Positions 1-7,781 of a stretch of 64,000 nucleotides of DNA are shown here, in pieces (within the stretch, counting starts at the first letter, position 1; every line of letters starts with the position of its first letter). The notes below the pieces were generated by a model that was not told where the DNA came from, ran no database searches, and saw only the letters and a list, made by a program, of their open reading frames with translations. This stretch comes from Bacteroidota bacterium (GTDB taxonomy: Bacteria > Bacteroidota > Bacteroidia > Bacteroidales > JAAUTT01): the NCBI GenBank assembly GCA_030706405.1, contig JAUZOO010000001.1, forward strand, positions 1 through 64,000. The letters are read 5' to 3'. The translations under genes were made by a program, and so were the position numbers.

Positions 1-126
1 ATCAGCAGTTTGCCAGTAAGACGGTTAATTAAATCCGTATTAAATAAAACACAGTTGGAGATAACAGGATTATAAATTATGTTTGTTATCTCTTCTATAA
101 AAACAGTAATAATCTGTCAAGCTAAT

Positions 127-2328
127 TTAGGTCAAGTCAACTATTTCGCCCCGTTTATTAATTACAAATTTAACGTAAACCCGCCCGCTGATACCCATTT
201 CTGCTGCTATTTTGGGATATTTAAGGTTATCGCTCAGGAATTTAGATAAAGCATCAGTTCCTCCTGGATAATCGGGCATCTGCTCAATACATTGAAAAAT
301 TTCTTCCTTTTCCTGTACTACTTCACTAACTTTTAATTCGGCAACATCAACAGCATTGGCGTCTTCGGAAATAATTTGTGATTGTGTATAGTTTGTTACA
401 GAAGCCTTACGCCCTACAGCAAGGTTACTTACCCCTTTAGGTAATGGTAAAGGTTGCTTTACGAATTGGCTGGTGCCGGTGGTGTTTCTGATTTCAGAAT
501 CGATAGCCACAAAAGAAGTATAGGCTGTAAGCAGATTGTATTTGAGTCCCAGCGAGGTAACTTCTACCTTATAGTTGTTGGCTCCATGGTCAGCACCGGC
601 ATAATCGTCGAGTTTCTGGATACGTTTCCTGGCCCATAAATAACGTAACGCCTTGTTTTGGGTAGAAATATTTACAGCGCTGATAGCAATTTCGTTGGTA
701 TAACTATGGTTTCCGCATTGTCCCTTTAAGCTGATCTTTCCTTTGGGAATGCCCCGCCATTTTCCGAAGACAATTACCGGACGTTGGGCAAAAAGATCGG
801 GCACGGTTAAAGGTTCCACATCGTACGCTTCGAAACCGGGATAGGTAACCGAAATGTTCGTAAGCACAGGCGATTCGATATACTTCCGGAATTGTTCGGC
901 TTTTTCGGCGGCATTGTCCGGTTTATCTACGATAAAGGATTCTCCCATCCCGGCATGGGCAAGTCCTTCGATGAGAAAACGGTTTACGCTTGAACCAATG
1001 CCAAAGGCAAAAAAATTGGCATTCCCCAGATTATTGCGCACCAGCTCGAACGAAGCTTTTTCAACATTTACATAACCATCGGTGAGGATTACAAAAGAAC
1101 GGGCAGTATTCTCGGCACGAGGAAGGGCAAGCGCTTTCTGCAAAGCAGTAAGTAGTTCAGTTCCGCCACCGCCTTGTTGATTATTTATAAAGGTGATAGC
1201 TTTTTGAATATTATCCTGCGACGCCGGAATAGAATTTGGCGACATCGTGCTGGCTGCCCCGGAAAACAATAACACGTTAAAACAATCGGAAGGACGAAGT
1301 TTGCCAATCAGATCACTCATCAGTTTTTTAGAAGTTTCTAAAGGAAAGCCATGCATCGACCCGGACACATCAACAATAAAAACATATTCGCGTGGCGGGA
1401 TATTATCGACTGTAACCCGTTGGGGCGGTTGCATCATGGCAAGGAAAAAGTTTTCCGTTCTGCCTTTATACAAAAGGATTCCAGATTGAATGGCATCTCC
1501 GCGGAGGCGGTACTGGAAAATAAAATCGCGGTTGCCTTCAAATTCGTTTCCGGGTTTCAAAACGGCAGTAAGTTTATCGTTGGCCAGGTAGTTAATGTTT
1601 ATATCGTGCGAAATGCTGCGCACATCACCAATGGTCATCCCTGCATTTACGTTAACCTTAATGTCGAATGAGCTCATCGGTTTTACCCCTTGGCTGGTAT
1701 AAGGATTTGCAACCCATTTATCGGTTTCCGGGGCAGTTGATGCGGGTTGGTTGGAATAACGCGGGCCCACCACGGTAGGATATACAAATTCATAAATACC
1801 GTTTTCGGGAACCAGCATTTCGGTGTACAAAAGCTCCACCTTTATCACATCGCCAGGCATGATGTTGGCAATGTTCATCTGAAATACATTGGGGCGCTGC
1901 TGTTCGAGCAACGAAGCGCTTTTACCCTGCCGCTTTGCCTGTTCATAATCTTTGCGGGCTTTTTCCCTTTCGCTGATTTCGGCTTTAACAACCCGCGAGC
2001 CAATGGTCATGGTCATGCCATACACGGCAGCCCTTGTCGATGCAGGAAAAACATAAATGGCCTCGATGGGTGTCCTTCCTTCATTTTTATATTCCTGCGT
2101 AACTTTTACGTCGGCAATAATGCCGGCAATGTTAGCCACCACTTTAGTCGATTTTAAGGGAAGCTGTTCGGTTTCCAGACTATTACTCTTTACAAAAAAA
2201 TACGGCGAAAGGGTTTTGTCGTCATCCTTTTCGGCCGGTTGGGCCATCAAATTTATAGACAGTAATAATATCAGGGAAATAATCCATCCCGACTTGTTCA
2301 TTTTGGGGAGATCTGCAATTCGTTTCAT
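127..2328 (-). CDS. VIT and von Willebrand A domain protein with truncated TonB C-terminal module
   Basis: A 733-residue exported protein. Residues about 13-30 form a signal peptide. A VIT domain follows (about 40-165), then a VWA domain (about 315-490) with a MIDAS site: DVSGSMHG, a GGGGTEL threonine loop and a TDGYV aspartate. VIT/VWA proteins are usually surface or periplasmic metal-dependent adhesion modules; the ligand here is unknown. The last 80 residues match the C-terminal module of the anti-sigma protein at 3070-4014 almost residue for residue, but end in GEIVDLT, about 40 residues before the TonB C-domain would be complete, so the C-terminal fold is broken. The gene is divergent from the sigma factor, 145 bases away. 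Domain calls are firm; function is open. Confidence 0.88.
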   Translation of the reverse strand: MKRIADLPKMNKSGWIISLILLLSINLMAQPAEKDDDKTLSPYFFVKSNSLETEQLPLKSTKVVANIAGIIADVKVTQEYKNEGRTPIEAIYVFPASTRAAVYGMTMTIGSRVVKAEISEREKARKDYEQAKRQGKSASLLEQQRPNVFQMNIANIMPGDVIKVELLYTEMLVPENGIYEFVYPTVVGPRYSNQPASTAPETDKWVANPYTSQGVKPMSSFDIKVNVNAGMTIGDVRSISHDININYLANDKLTAVLKPGNEFEGNRDFIFQYRLRGDAIQSGILLYKGRTENFFLAMMQPPQRVTVDNIPPREYVFIVDVSGSMHGFPLETSKKLMSDLIGKLRPSDCFNVLLFSGAASTMSPNSIPASQDNIQKAITFINNQQGGGGTELLTALQKALALPRAENTARSFVILTDGYVNVEKASFELVRNNLGNANFFAFGIGSSVNRFLIEGLAHAGMGESFIVDKPDNAAEKAEQFRKYIESPVLTNISVTYPGFEAYDVEPLTVPDLFAQRPVIVFGKWRGIPKGKISLKGQCGNHSYTNEIAISAVNISTQNKALRYLWARKRIQKLDDYAGADHGANNYKVEVTSLGLKYNLLTAYTSFVAIDSEIRNTTGTSQFVKQPLPLPKGVSNLAVGRKASVTNYTQSQIISEDANAVDVAELKVSEVVQEKEEIFQCIEQMPDYPGGTDALSKFLSDNLKYPKIAAEMGISGRVYVKFVINKRGEIVDLT
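143..370 (-). repeat. Inverted repeat copy 1 (TonB module, 228 bp)
   Basis: Gap-free partner of 3624-3851 in opposite orientation. By hand alignment about 199 of 228 bases agree, with exact runs of 23-24 bases. It encodes the start of a TonB C-terminal domain in the VIT/VWA gene. Similarity stops abruptly at 143, where this copy runs into an early stop codon. Confidence 0.9.
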
Positions 2329-2426
2329 GGCAATGAAAATTAAAGGTTAAATGATTCTGAAGCTGCTTTTGAAAATAGGATGCACAACCCTTGAAAATTC
2401 CATAACCATTTTTTAAAAAAATCGTG

Positions 2427-2434
2427 TAAGTTTG
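2427..2434 (+). promoter_or_regulatory. Candidate -7 box of the sigma/anti-sigma operon
   Basis: TAAGTTTG fits the Bacteroidota TAnnTTTG box and lies 39 bases before the sigma factor ATG. I see no TTTG box 19-21 bases upstream, so this may be an ECF-dependent or weak promoter, or chance. Confidence 0.35.
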
Positions 2435-2473
2435 AACAAATAAGTAAACCGTTTCCCGAACAGGCATTCCTCA

Positions 2474-3073
2474 ATGACGTTTATCAGGCAATTCTATAAA
2501 GATCCCCTACTATCCCTGTTGTCCGACGAGGAACTGGTGCTCCGTTTCTGCCAGACGGGCGACATGCAATTGATGGGCGAACTTTATCGGCGATATTCGC
2601 ATCTGGTTCTCGGGGTTTGCCTTAAATATTTGCGAGACGAAGACGATGCCTGCGATGCAACCATGCAGATTTTTGAAAAGATGATGGCCGACCTCAAACG
2701 CAATCATCCCGAAAACCTTAAACCGTGGTTATATACCGTAGCTAAAAATCATTGTCTGATGGCGCTTCGCAAGAATGTTTCGGAGCAAAAACACATCGGT
2801 TTAATCCGCGACAATTCCTCCGAAAAGTTTGTGGAAATCTGGGACGAACTGCATCTTAATCATGAATATGACGAAGAAAAGCGTCTCGAAGCACTGGCCG
2901 GTGCATTATCCTCGCTTGTGCCCGAACAAAACACCTGTCTCCGGATGATTTATCTCGAAAATAAGTCGTATAAGGAGATTGCACATATAACCGGAATGGA
3001 CATAAACCAAGTAAAAAGCCATATCCAGAATGGGAAACGAAATTTAAAGATACTTTTAGAGAAGACAAGATGA
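2474..3073 (+). CDS. ECF-type RNA polymerase sigma-70 factor
   Basis: A 199-residue sigma factor. Region 2 is at about 25-95 (LYRRYSHLVLGVCLKYL, then DEDDACDATMQIFEK and KPWLYTVAKNHC); region 4 is a helix-turn-helix at about 145-195 (LVPEQNTCLRMIYLENKSYKEIA, then DINQVKSHIQNGKRNLK). It would direct RNA polymerase to a small regulon. The stop codon overlaps the start of the next gene (ATGA, 3070-3073), which is the usual translational coupling of an ECF sigma to its anti-sigma factor. The signal it answers cannot be read from the sequence. Confidence 0.93.
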   Translation: MTFIRQFYKDPLLSLLSDEELVLRFCQTGDMQLMGELYRRYSHLVLGVCLKYLRDEDDACDATMQIFEKMMADLKRNHPENLKPWLYTVAKNHCLMALRKNVSEQKHIGLIRDNSSEKFVEIWDELHLNHEYDEEKRLEALAGALSSLVPEQNTCLRMIYLENKSYKEIAHITGMDINQVKSHIQNGKRNLKILLEKTR

Positions 3074-4014
3074 CGTGGACAGCACAAAACATATTTGAAG
3101 CATCGGGATGCCTTTCCAAGGAAGCCTTTATGGCCTTTCTGAACGGGGAATTACCGCCCGAAGCCCATGCCGCAGCTTTAAGTCATATCGATGGCTGCCC
3201 GTTTTGCTCCGACGCGCTCGAAGGTTTCGAAATTGTGCCCGACCAAAATAAACGGGAAGCCCTTCTTGCAAAGGTTGACCAGTCGTTCCATCATTTAGAG
3301 GGAGTGACCTCCAAAAAATCCTCCAAACGCCGCTATTTATGGATTCCTGTCTCCGCGGCAGCCGGGTTACTCTTACTTTTCGGGTTATTTAACCTTCTGA
3401 TAAAACCAGAAAATAAAAAACAGCTGGCCGAACAAAGTGCGGTAAAACCTATCAGGCACGATGAAGTTGTTTCTGAAGAAGCATCTTCCCTCAAAAAAAC
3501 CGAAAAGCCAGAGAAACAACCCAAAGAGCAACCGGCAAAGCCTAAAAAACCAACCGAAAAGTTTACCACGACAGAAGTAGTAGCTGACAATGAAGTGAAA
3601 AAAGAGAAAGCCATTGCTAAAAGTTCCGAAGATGCTAATGCCGTTGATGTTGCCGAATTAAAAGTACGTTCTGTTGTTCAGGAAAAAGAAGAAATATTTC
3701 AGCAGGTTGAGCAAATGCCCGATTATCCCGGAGGAACTGATGCTTTATCTAAATTTCTGAGTGAGAACATTAAATATCCCAAAACAGCAGCAGAAATGGG
3801 CATTAGCGGGCGGGTTTACGTTAAATTCGTAGTTAATAAACAGGGCGAAATCAGCAATGTCTCAGTTCTGCGCGGAATTGGCGGAGGCTGCGATGAAGAG
3901 GCCGTGCGTGTAGTAAAGATGATGCCCAATTGGAAGCCTGGCAAACAAAACGGAATGCCTGTAAATACTTACTTTACATTACCTATTGTATTCAGATTGA
4001 GTGAACCGAAATGA
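3070..4014 (+). CDS. Membrane anti-sigma factor with zinc finger and TonB C-terminal domain
   Basis: A 314-residue single-span protein. The N-terminal part has the anti-sigma zinc-finger pattern C14...H39-x3-C43-x2-C46. A membrane helix lies at about 89-111, followed by a Lys/Pro/Glu-rich spacer (112-205) and a TonB C-terminal domain (about 222-310) with PGGTDALSKFL, SGRVYVKF and NWKPGKQNG. The zinc-finger half should hold the upstream sigma factor; the periplasmic TonB-like half may sense or bind an outer-membrane partner. That link is inference. Compared with the copy at the end of the VIT/VWA gene, this TonB domain is complete. Confidence 0.88.
   Translation: MTWTAQNIFEASGCLSKEAFMAFLNGELPPEAHAAALSHIDGCPFCSDALEGFEIVPDQNKREALLAKVDQSFHHLEGVTSKKSSKRRYLWIPVSAAAGLLLLFGLFNLLIKPENKKQLAEQSAVKPIRHDEVVSEEASSLKKTEKPEKQPKEQPAKPKKPTEKFTTTEVVADNEVKKEKAIAKSSEDANAVDVAELKVRSVVQEKEEIFQQVEQMPDYPGGTDALSKFLSENIKYPKTAAEMGISGRVYVKFVVNKQGEISNVSVLRGIGGGCDEEAVRVVKMMPNWKPGKQNGMPVNTYFTLPIVFRLSEPK
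3624..3851 (+). repeat. Inverted repeat copy 2 (TonB module, 228 bp)
   Basis: Partner of 143-370 on the opposite strand, about 87 percent identical by hand count and gap-free. Here the reading frame continues into a full TonB C-terminal domain. The two copies flank a 3.25-kb segment holding the sigma gene and the 5' parts of both flanking genes. Confidence 0.9.
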
Positions 4015-4040
4015 TTTAAGGAGTGTATTCTGCAAATAAA

Positions 4041-4079
4041 AAAGCACTTACTGAATTTTACTTCTGTAAGTGCTTTTTT
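4041..4079 (+). terminator. Rho-independent terminator after the anti-sigma gene
   Basis: An 11-bp perfect stem, AAAGCACTTAC (4041-4051) with GTAAGTGCTTT (4066-4076), followed by a T run. It sits 26 bases after the stop codon and also separates the operon from tRNA-Asn on the other strand. Confidence 0.9.
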
Positions 4080-4080
4080 G

Positions 4081-4154
4081 CTCCCCCTTCAGGACTTGAA
4101 CCTGAGACCCTCTGATTAACAGTCAGATGCTCTAACCAACTGAGCTAAGGAGGA
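4081..4154 (-). tRNA. tRNA-Asn (GTT)
   Basis: A 74-nt cloverleaf. The acceptor stem TCCTCCT pairs with AGGGGGA, the D arm is AGCTCAGTTGGTTAGAGC, and the anticodon stem-loop CTGACTGTTAATCAG exposes GTT. The T arm is GGTTCAAGTCC. The discriminator base is G; CCA is not encoded. Confidence 0.96.
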
Positions 4155-4195
4155 ATTTGTTGCTGCAACCCTTGGCGTTTGTCAGAATTGCGATG

Positions 4196-4226
4196 CAAAA
4201 GTAACCTCTTTTTTTAAATCTGCAAA
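4196..4226 (-). promoter_or_regulatory. Bacteroidota-type promoter of tRNA-Asn
   Basis: Read on the minus strand: TTTG (4226-4223), 19 bases, then TACTTTTG (4203-4196). This is the -33/-7 arrangement of the Bacteroidota primary sigma factor and it ends 41 bases before the tRNA. Confidence 0.75.
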
Positions 4227-4311
4227 TACCTAGAAAATATTTTTTGCATTTTTTTTAAAGACTCATTTTATTAGGCTGATAGTCAAAGCTATTTTTAATA
4301 AAATTTTTGTT

Positions 4312-5445
4312 TCATTTTTCTTGGAGTACCTGATAATAGACGGTTTCAATCTGTCGGGCCACCGATGAAGGCGAAAAACAGTCGGAAACGCCCTGGGCAA
4401 TGACAGCATAATCAAACCTGGCATTAACAATATTGTGCAGCCCTTGCAACCAGGCTTCAACAGTGTTTTCAACCAGTATTCCGTTCGATAGGTTTATTAA
4501 ACCGGGCAATGCGCCAACGTTTGATGCCAGCACCGGCGTTCCGGTACTCAGGGCTTCAGCGGTTACTATCGAAAAGGTTTCTATATCGGAGGCGTGAAGA
4601 AATATGTCGGTTTGTATTAACAAGGCCGCTATTTGCGTTTTGGAGATGTATCCCAACCAGTTTACACTCATGTTTGCCGGCCATTTTTTGGCAAAATATA
4701 TATCTTTTTGAGGTCCTTCGCCCACAACATTTAAAGTAATGCTTGCCGAGGTTTCAGCAGCAAACCGTTCGAGGCTTTCAATAATTAAATCGAGCCTTTT
4801 GGGATTTTTCCAGGTAGCCACACAGGTAAACCGAAGGTTTTGGGGTGATGGAACTTTAGCCACAAACTGAAAAAGTGACGTATCGATGATATTGGGAATA
4901 ATAACTGGAGATTTTATGCCGGAAGCAGTTTTAACCTTGTTAGCCAAAAATTCTGAAACGCAGATAACGGCACTGCTTTGGCGATAAGCTTTTAAAATTG
5001 GTTTCCCAAATAACGGATGTTTCGACATCTTATCTGCCCTCGACCAATGTTCGGAAATAACATGTTTGGCTTTATATTTCTTTGCAAAAAGATGCCCGAC
5101 AATTCCACACGGAAAAACTACGTTGGAATGGACGATTTCCGGAGAAAAAGAAGCTTCGTGTTTTCGAAGAATCCATCTTAAAATGCGATATACAAGCCAC
5201 GGAGCAACATAAATAAACTTCCAGAAACGGGAAGATATATTACAGGTGATTCGTTTGCCGAGAAAAAGCTTTTCTTCTGTTACGTTCACCGAAAATAGTG
5301 CAGGGGCACTCAGAATGTTTACTTCGAGAAAAACAATCCCTTCACGTTGTTTGCAAAGCGCATCGACCTGTTCACGTATAAAATTTCCTTTACCGGGCTC
5401 ATTAGCCGTGGGATTCCAAAACGAGATGATGAGGATAGATTTCAT
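4312..5445 (-). CDS. Glycosyltransferase family 4
   Basis: A 377-residue GT-B fold glycosyltransferase of the GT4 type. The N-terminal acceptor half shows GKGNFIREQVDAL and NVVFPCGIVGHLFAKK. The C-terminal donor half carries the E-x7-E signature in IETFSIVTAEALSTGTPV followed by GALPGLI. Such enzymes move a nucleotide-activated sugar with retention onto a growing lipid-linked glycan at the cytoplasmic face. It is the last gene of a minus-strand polysaccharide operon, 41 bases after the GT2 gene. Donor and acceptor cannot be told from sequence. Confidence 0.9.
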   Translation of the reverse strand: MKSILIISFWNPTANEPGKGNFIREQVDALCKQREGIVFLEVNILSAPALFSVNVTEEKLFLGKRITCNISSRFWKFIYVAPWLVYRILRWILRKHEASFSPEIVHSNVVFPCGIVGHLFAKKYKAKHVISEHWSRADKMSKHPLFGKPILKAYRQSSAVICVSEFLANKVKTASGIKSPVIIPNIIDTSLFQFVAKVPSPQNLRFTCVATWKNPKRLDLIIESLERFAAETSASITLNVVGEGPQKDIYFAKKWPANMSVNWLGYISKTQIAALLIQTDIFLHASDIETFSIVTAEALSTGTPVLASNVGALPGLINLSNGILVENTVEAWLQGLHNIVNARFDYAVIAQGVSDCFSPSSVARQIETVYYQVLQEK

Positions 5446-5486
5446 CGTAAAAATTTATGGATAAGGCAAATAACTGCGAATCAAAA

Positions 5487-6614
5487 TCATTTTAAAACTA
5501 CTGCGGCACGAATACACAAAAATTTTAAAATCTTTTTCAACTCGTCCATTTCCATAATATTAGTAACCTTAATAGACGAAAAACCATCTTCAAGTTTAAC
5601 AATTAGCTCTTTATAAATATCAGGTAATTCATTATTTAATAGGTCGTTAAAAAATTTACGCCCATCGCATCCCCAATAATGTGATTCTATCTTTGATTTT
5701 AGTTCAATAACTTTTTTGTTTGGATGCTGATAAAAATGTTGCACCTGTTCGAAATACCTCGTATAAGCATTTGGTGTCCGACCTTTCATGTTTTTAATGA
5801 GAATAGCTATACTTTTGGCTATGCGACGATTTGAGGCGGCAAGCGGTAAGGTGATACCAATGTTAAATCTCCGCATTAATTCTTTCTGGATACTTGGAAA
5901 CAGTACGGTATAATAATCCGATAATAAAAATATAACCCGTAACCTGCCTAAAAAAGTTTCAAAACAGCCAATTATCGAGTTGGTATAATTGGCTTCGTAA
6001 ATCCGGTAATAATACCAGGGTTGATCGGAATAGCGCAAATTCAGGCTTTGTACGGAATTTTCCTTATAATCGAGCCAATATTGGGTATTCCATTGAAGAT
6101 AGTTATACCGAACATGTGAAAGGAATTTTTCTTTTCGAATAAAAAACGGATCAGGGATGAAATTAGAGCCAAGTAATAATAGTAGCTTTTGGGGAGCATT
6201 GATGCCTAACGATTTGGATGTGACCATTACCTGGTCTGGTTTCCCGGAAGGATAAAACTGAATAATAGAACAATATATGCCATCTATTGATGAGTCCTCA
6301 AAGTATTGGATATTATCTTCCAGTGATGTCGGTTTATATAAAAGGTCGTCAGAATGAAGCATCATAACCACATCACCCGAGATATGGCTGCTTACGTTAT
6401 TTAAAGCCATGAGCTGTCCAAGGTTTGCCTGCTGAAAAAACCTTATTCGTCCGTCGGTAAAGGTGTTTACTAACGAAGCCGTATCGTCGGTACTACCATC
6501 GTCCATTATTAATAATTCCCAGTTTTTATAAGTTTGGGACAGAACAGATTCAATGGTTTTCGAGATGTATTGCCCATCGTTGTGTGTGGGCATTAAAATT
6601 GAGATTTTCATCAT
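5487..6614 (-). CDS. Glycosyltransferase family 2
   Basis: A 375-residue GT-A enzyme. The N-terminus has the classic KISILMPTHNDGQYISKTIESVLSQTY start, written here only as the first block at residues 3-29, followed by MDDGSTDDT (nucleotide-sugar aspartates) and MMLHSDDLL in the DxD position. The C-terminal 120 residues are basic and family-specific, with no membrane spans. The start codon overlaps the stop of the upstream GT4 gene (ATGA), showing tight coupling. It should be an inverting sugar transferase of the surface-glycan pathway. Confidence 0.9.
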   Translation of the reverse strand: MMKISILMPTHNDGQYISKTIESVLSQTYKNWELLIMDDGSTDDTASLVNTFTDGRIRFFQQANLGQLMALNNVSSHISGDVVMMLHSDDLLYKPTSLEDNIQYFEDSSIDGIYCSIIQFYPSGKPDQVMVTSKSLGINAPQKLLLLLGSNFIPDPFFIRKEKFLSHVRYNYLQWNTQYWLDYKENSVQSLNLRYSDQPWYYYRIYEANYTNSIIGCFETFLGRLRVIFLLSDYYTVLFPSIQKELMRRFNIGITLPLAASNRRIAKSIAILIKNMKGRTPNAYTRYFEQVQHFYQHPNKKVIELKSKIESHYWGCDGRKFFNDLLNNELPDIYKELIVKLEDGFSSIKVTNIMEMDELKKILKFLCIRAAVVLK

Positions 6615-7780
6615 ATCCCGTAATAATTTGTGATTTTCTGGGCATGAGAACGATAATGATGGTTTTCCATGATGTAGTTACGGGCATTGAAGATAAGCTT
6701 GTCAATAGCTTCCGGATTTCGTTGTATCCATTTTATTTGTTGGGCAATAGCTTTCGGGTTCTGTTCTTCTACCAAAAAACCAGTTTCGTTATGCTTTACT
6801 ACTTCTTTCATTCCACCGATAGCTGAACATATTGTTGGTTTGCCCATACTCATGCCTTCGAGCATGGCAAGGGAGGTGGCTTCCTGGAAACCGTCGGAAG
6901 TTATGGAGGGAATAAGCACCGTGTCGGTCAACCTGAAATAATCGATTACCTGATCGTGGTTTACTGCGCCTAAAAATTGAACCCTATGGTTTGTCCCGCA
7001 TTCTTTCATTAAGTTGTCGCGTTCCGGGCCGTCACCGGCAATCAGCAGGATGGTATTCTCATCTTGAATAAGTTTCAAGGCTTGCAGAGCTATATGGACA
7101 CCATTTTTCTTTACAAGACGACGAGGTACTAAAATAATATATTGATCGGTGGTATAACCATAGGTATTCCGTAACCTTTCTATTTCGCCGGGAGCTATGG
7201 GCGAGAACCTGCGGGTATCTATGGCATTGAAGATTACCGCAATTTTTGAAACAGGAATGTTGAATTCGTTAATCAGGTAATCCCTGATATTCGAATCCAC
7301 ACAGATAAAAAAATCGGCAAGGGCATACGCTTCCTTTTCCATGTTCATGCTCCAACGTATAAACTCCGGGATATATTTGCCCGGAAGCTTTGAATAGTTT
7401 ATGCTTTCTTTGGTAAAATATCCGTGTAAAGTAATTATCCGTTTCTTGCACTTGATATTTTGGGTGTATAATAAACTAAGCGGGTCCTGGGCATGCAAAA
7501 CATCATACGGTTCCGAAAAAGGATCTGTACCCCTTGCAAATAATTGCTTTGCATCTGTTTTTAATCGATATTCAAGAAACCCAAAGGAGTTTAGCGGAAG
7601 AAAATGAGTGGACAGCTTCCATGCGGTCACAATTTTTTTTCGTTTATGAAAAGTAGGATAAAAAAAGTCTACATGATGCCCTAATTCGCGTAAGGCCTTC
7701 TCAAATAGCAATTGGTGAATGTGTTTGCCTCCAACCTGCTTTTGATAAGGATTATCTGTTGAGGTAAGAAAAATCCGCAT
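6611..7780 (-). CDS. Glycosyltransferase family 4
   Basis: A 389-residue GT-B enzyme. The N-terminal glycine-rich loop is GGKHIHQLLFEKAL. The donor domain has LVPRRLVKKNGVHIAL, LLIAGDGPERDNL and a GT4 signature EATSLAMLEGMSMGKP, ending in GGMKEVV. In this signature the first position (EATSLAMLE) keeps both glutamates of E-x7-E. It lies one base after the flippase gene and overlaps the GT2 gene, so the three are surely co-transcribed and act in one glycan pathway. Confidence 0.9.
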   Translation of the reverse strand: MRIFLTSTDNPYQKQVGGKHIHQLLFEKALRELGHHVDFFYPTFHKRKKIVTAWKLSTHFLPLNSFGFLEYRLKTDAKQLFARGTDPFSEPYDVLHAQDPLSLLYTQNIKCKKRIITLHGYFTKESINYSKLPGKYIPEFIRWSMNMEKEAYALADFFICVDSNIRDYLINEFNIPVSKIAVIFNAIDTRRFSPIAPGEIERLRNTYGYTTDQYIILVPRRLVKKNGVHIALQALKLIQDENTILLIAGDGPERDNLMKECGTNHRVQFLGAVNHDQVIDYFRLTDTVLIPSITSDGFQEATSLAMLEGMSMGKPTICSAIGGMKEVVKHNETGFLVEEQNPKAIAQQIKWIQRNPEAIDKLIFNARNYIMENHHYRSHAQKITNYYGI

Positions 7781-7781
7781 A

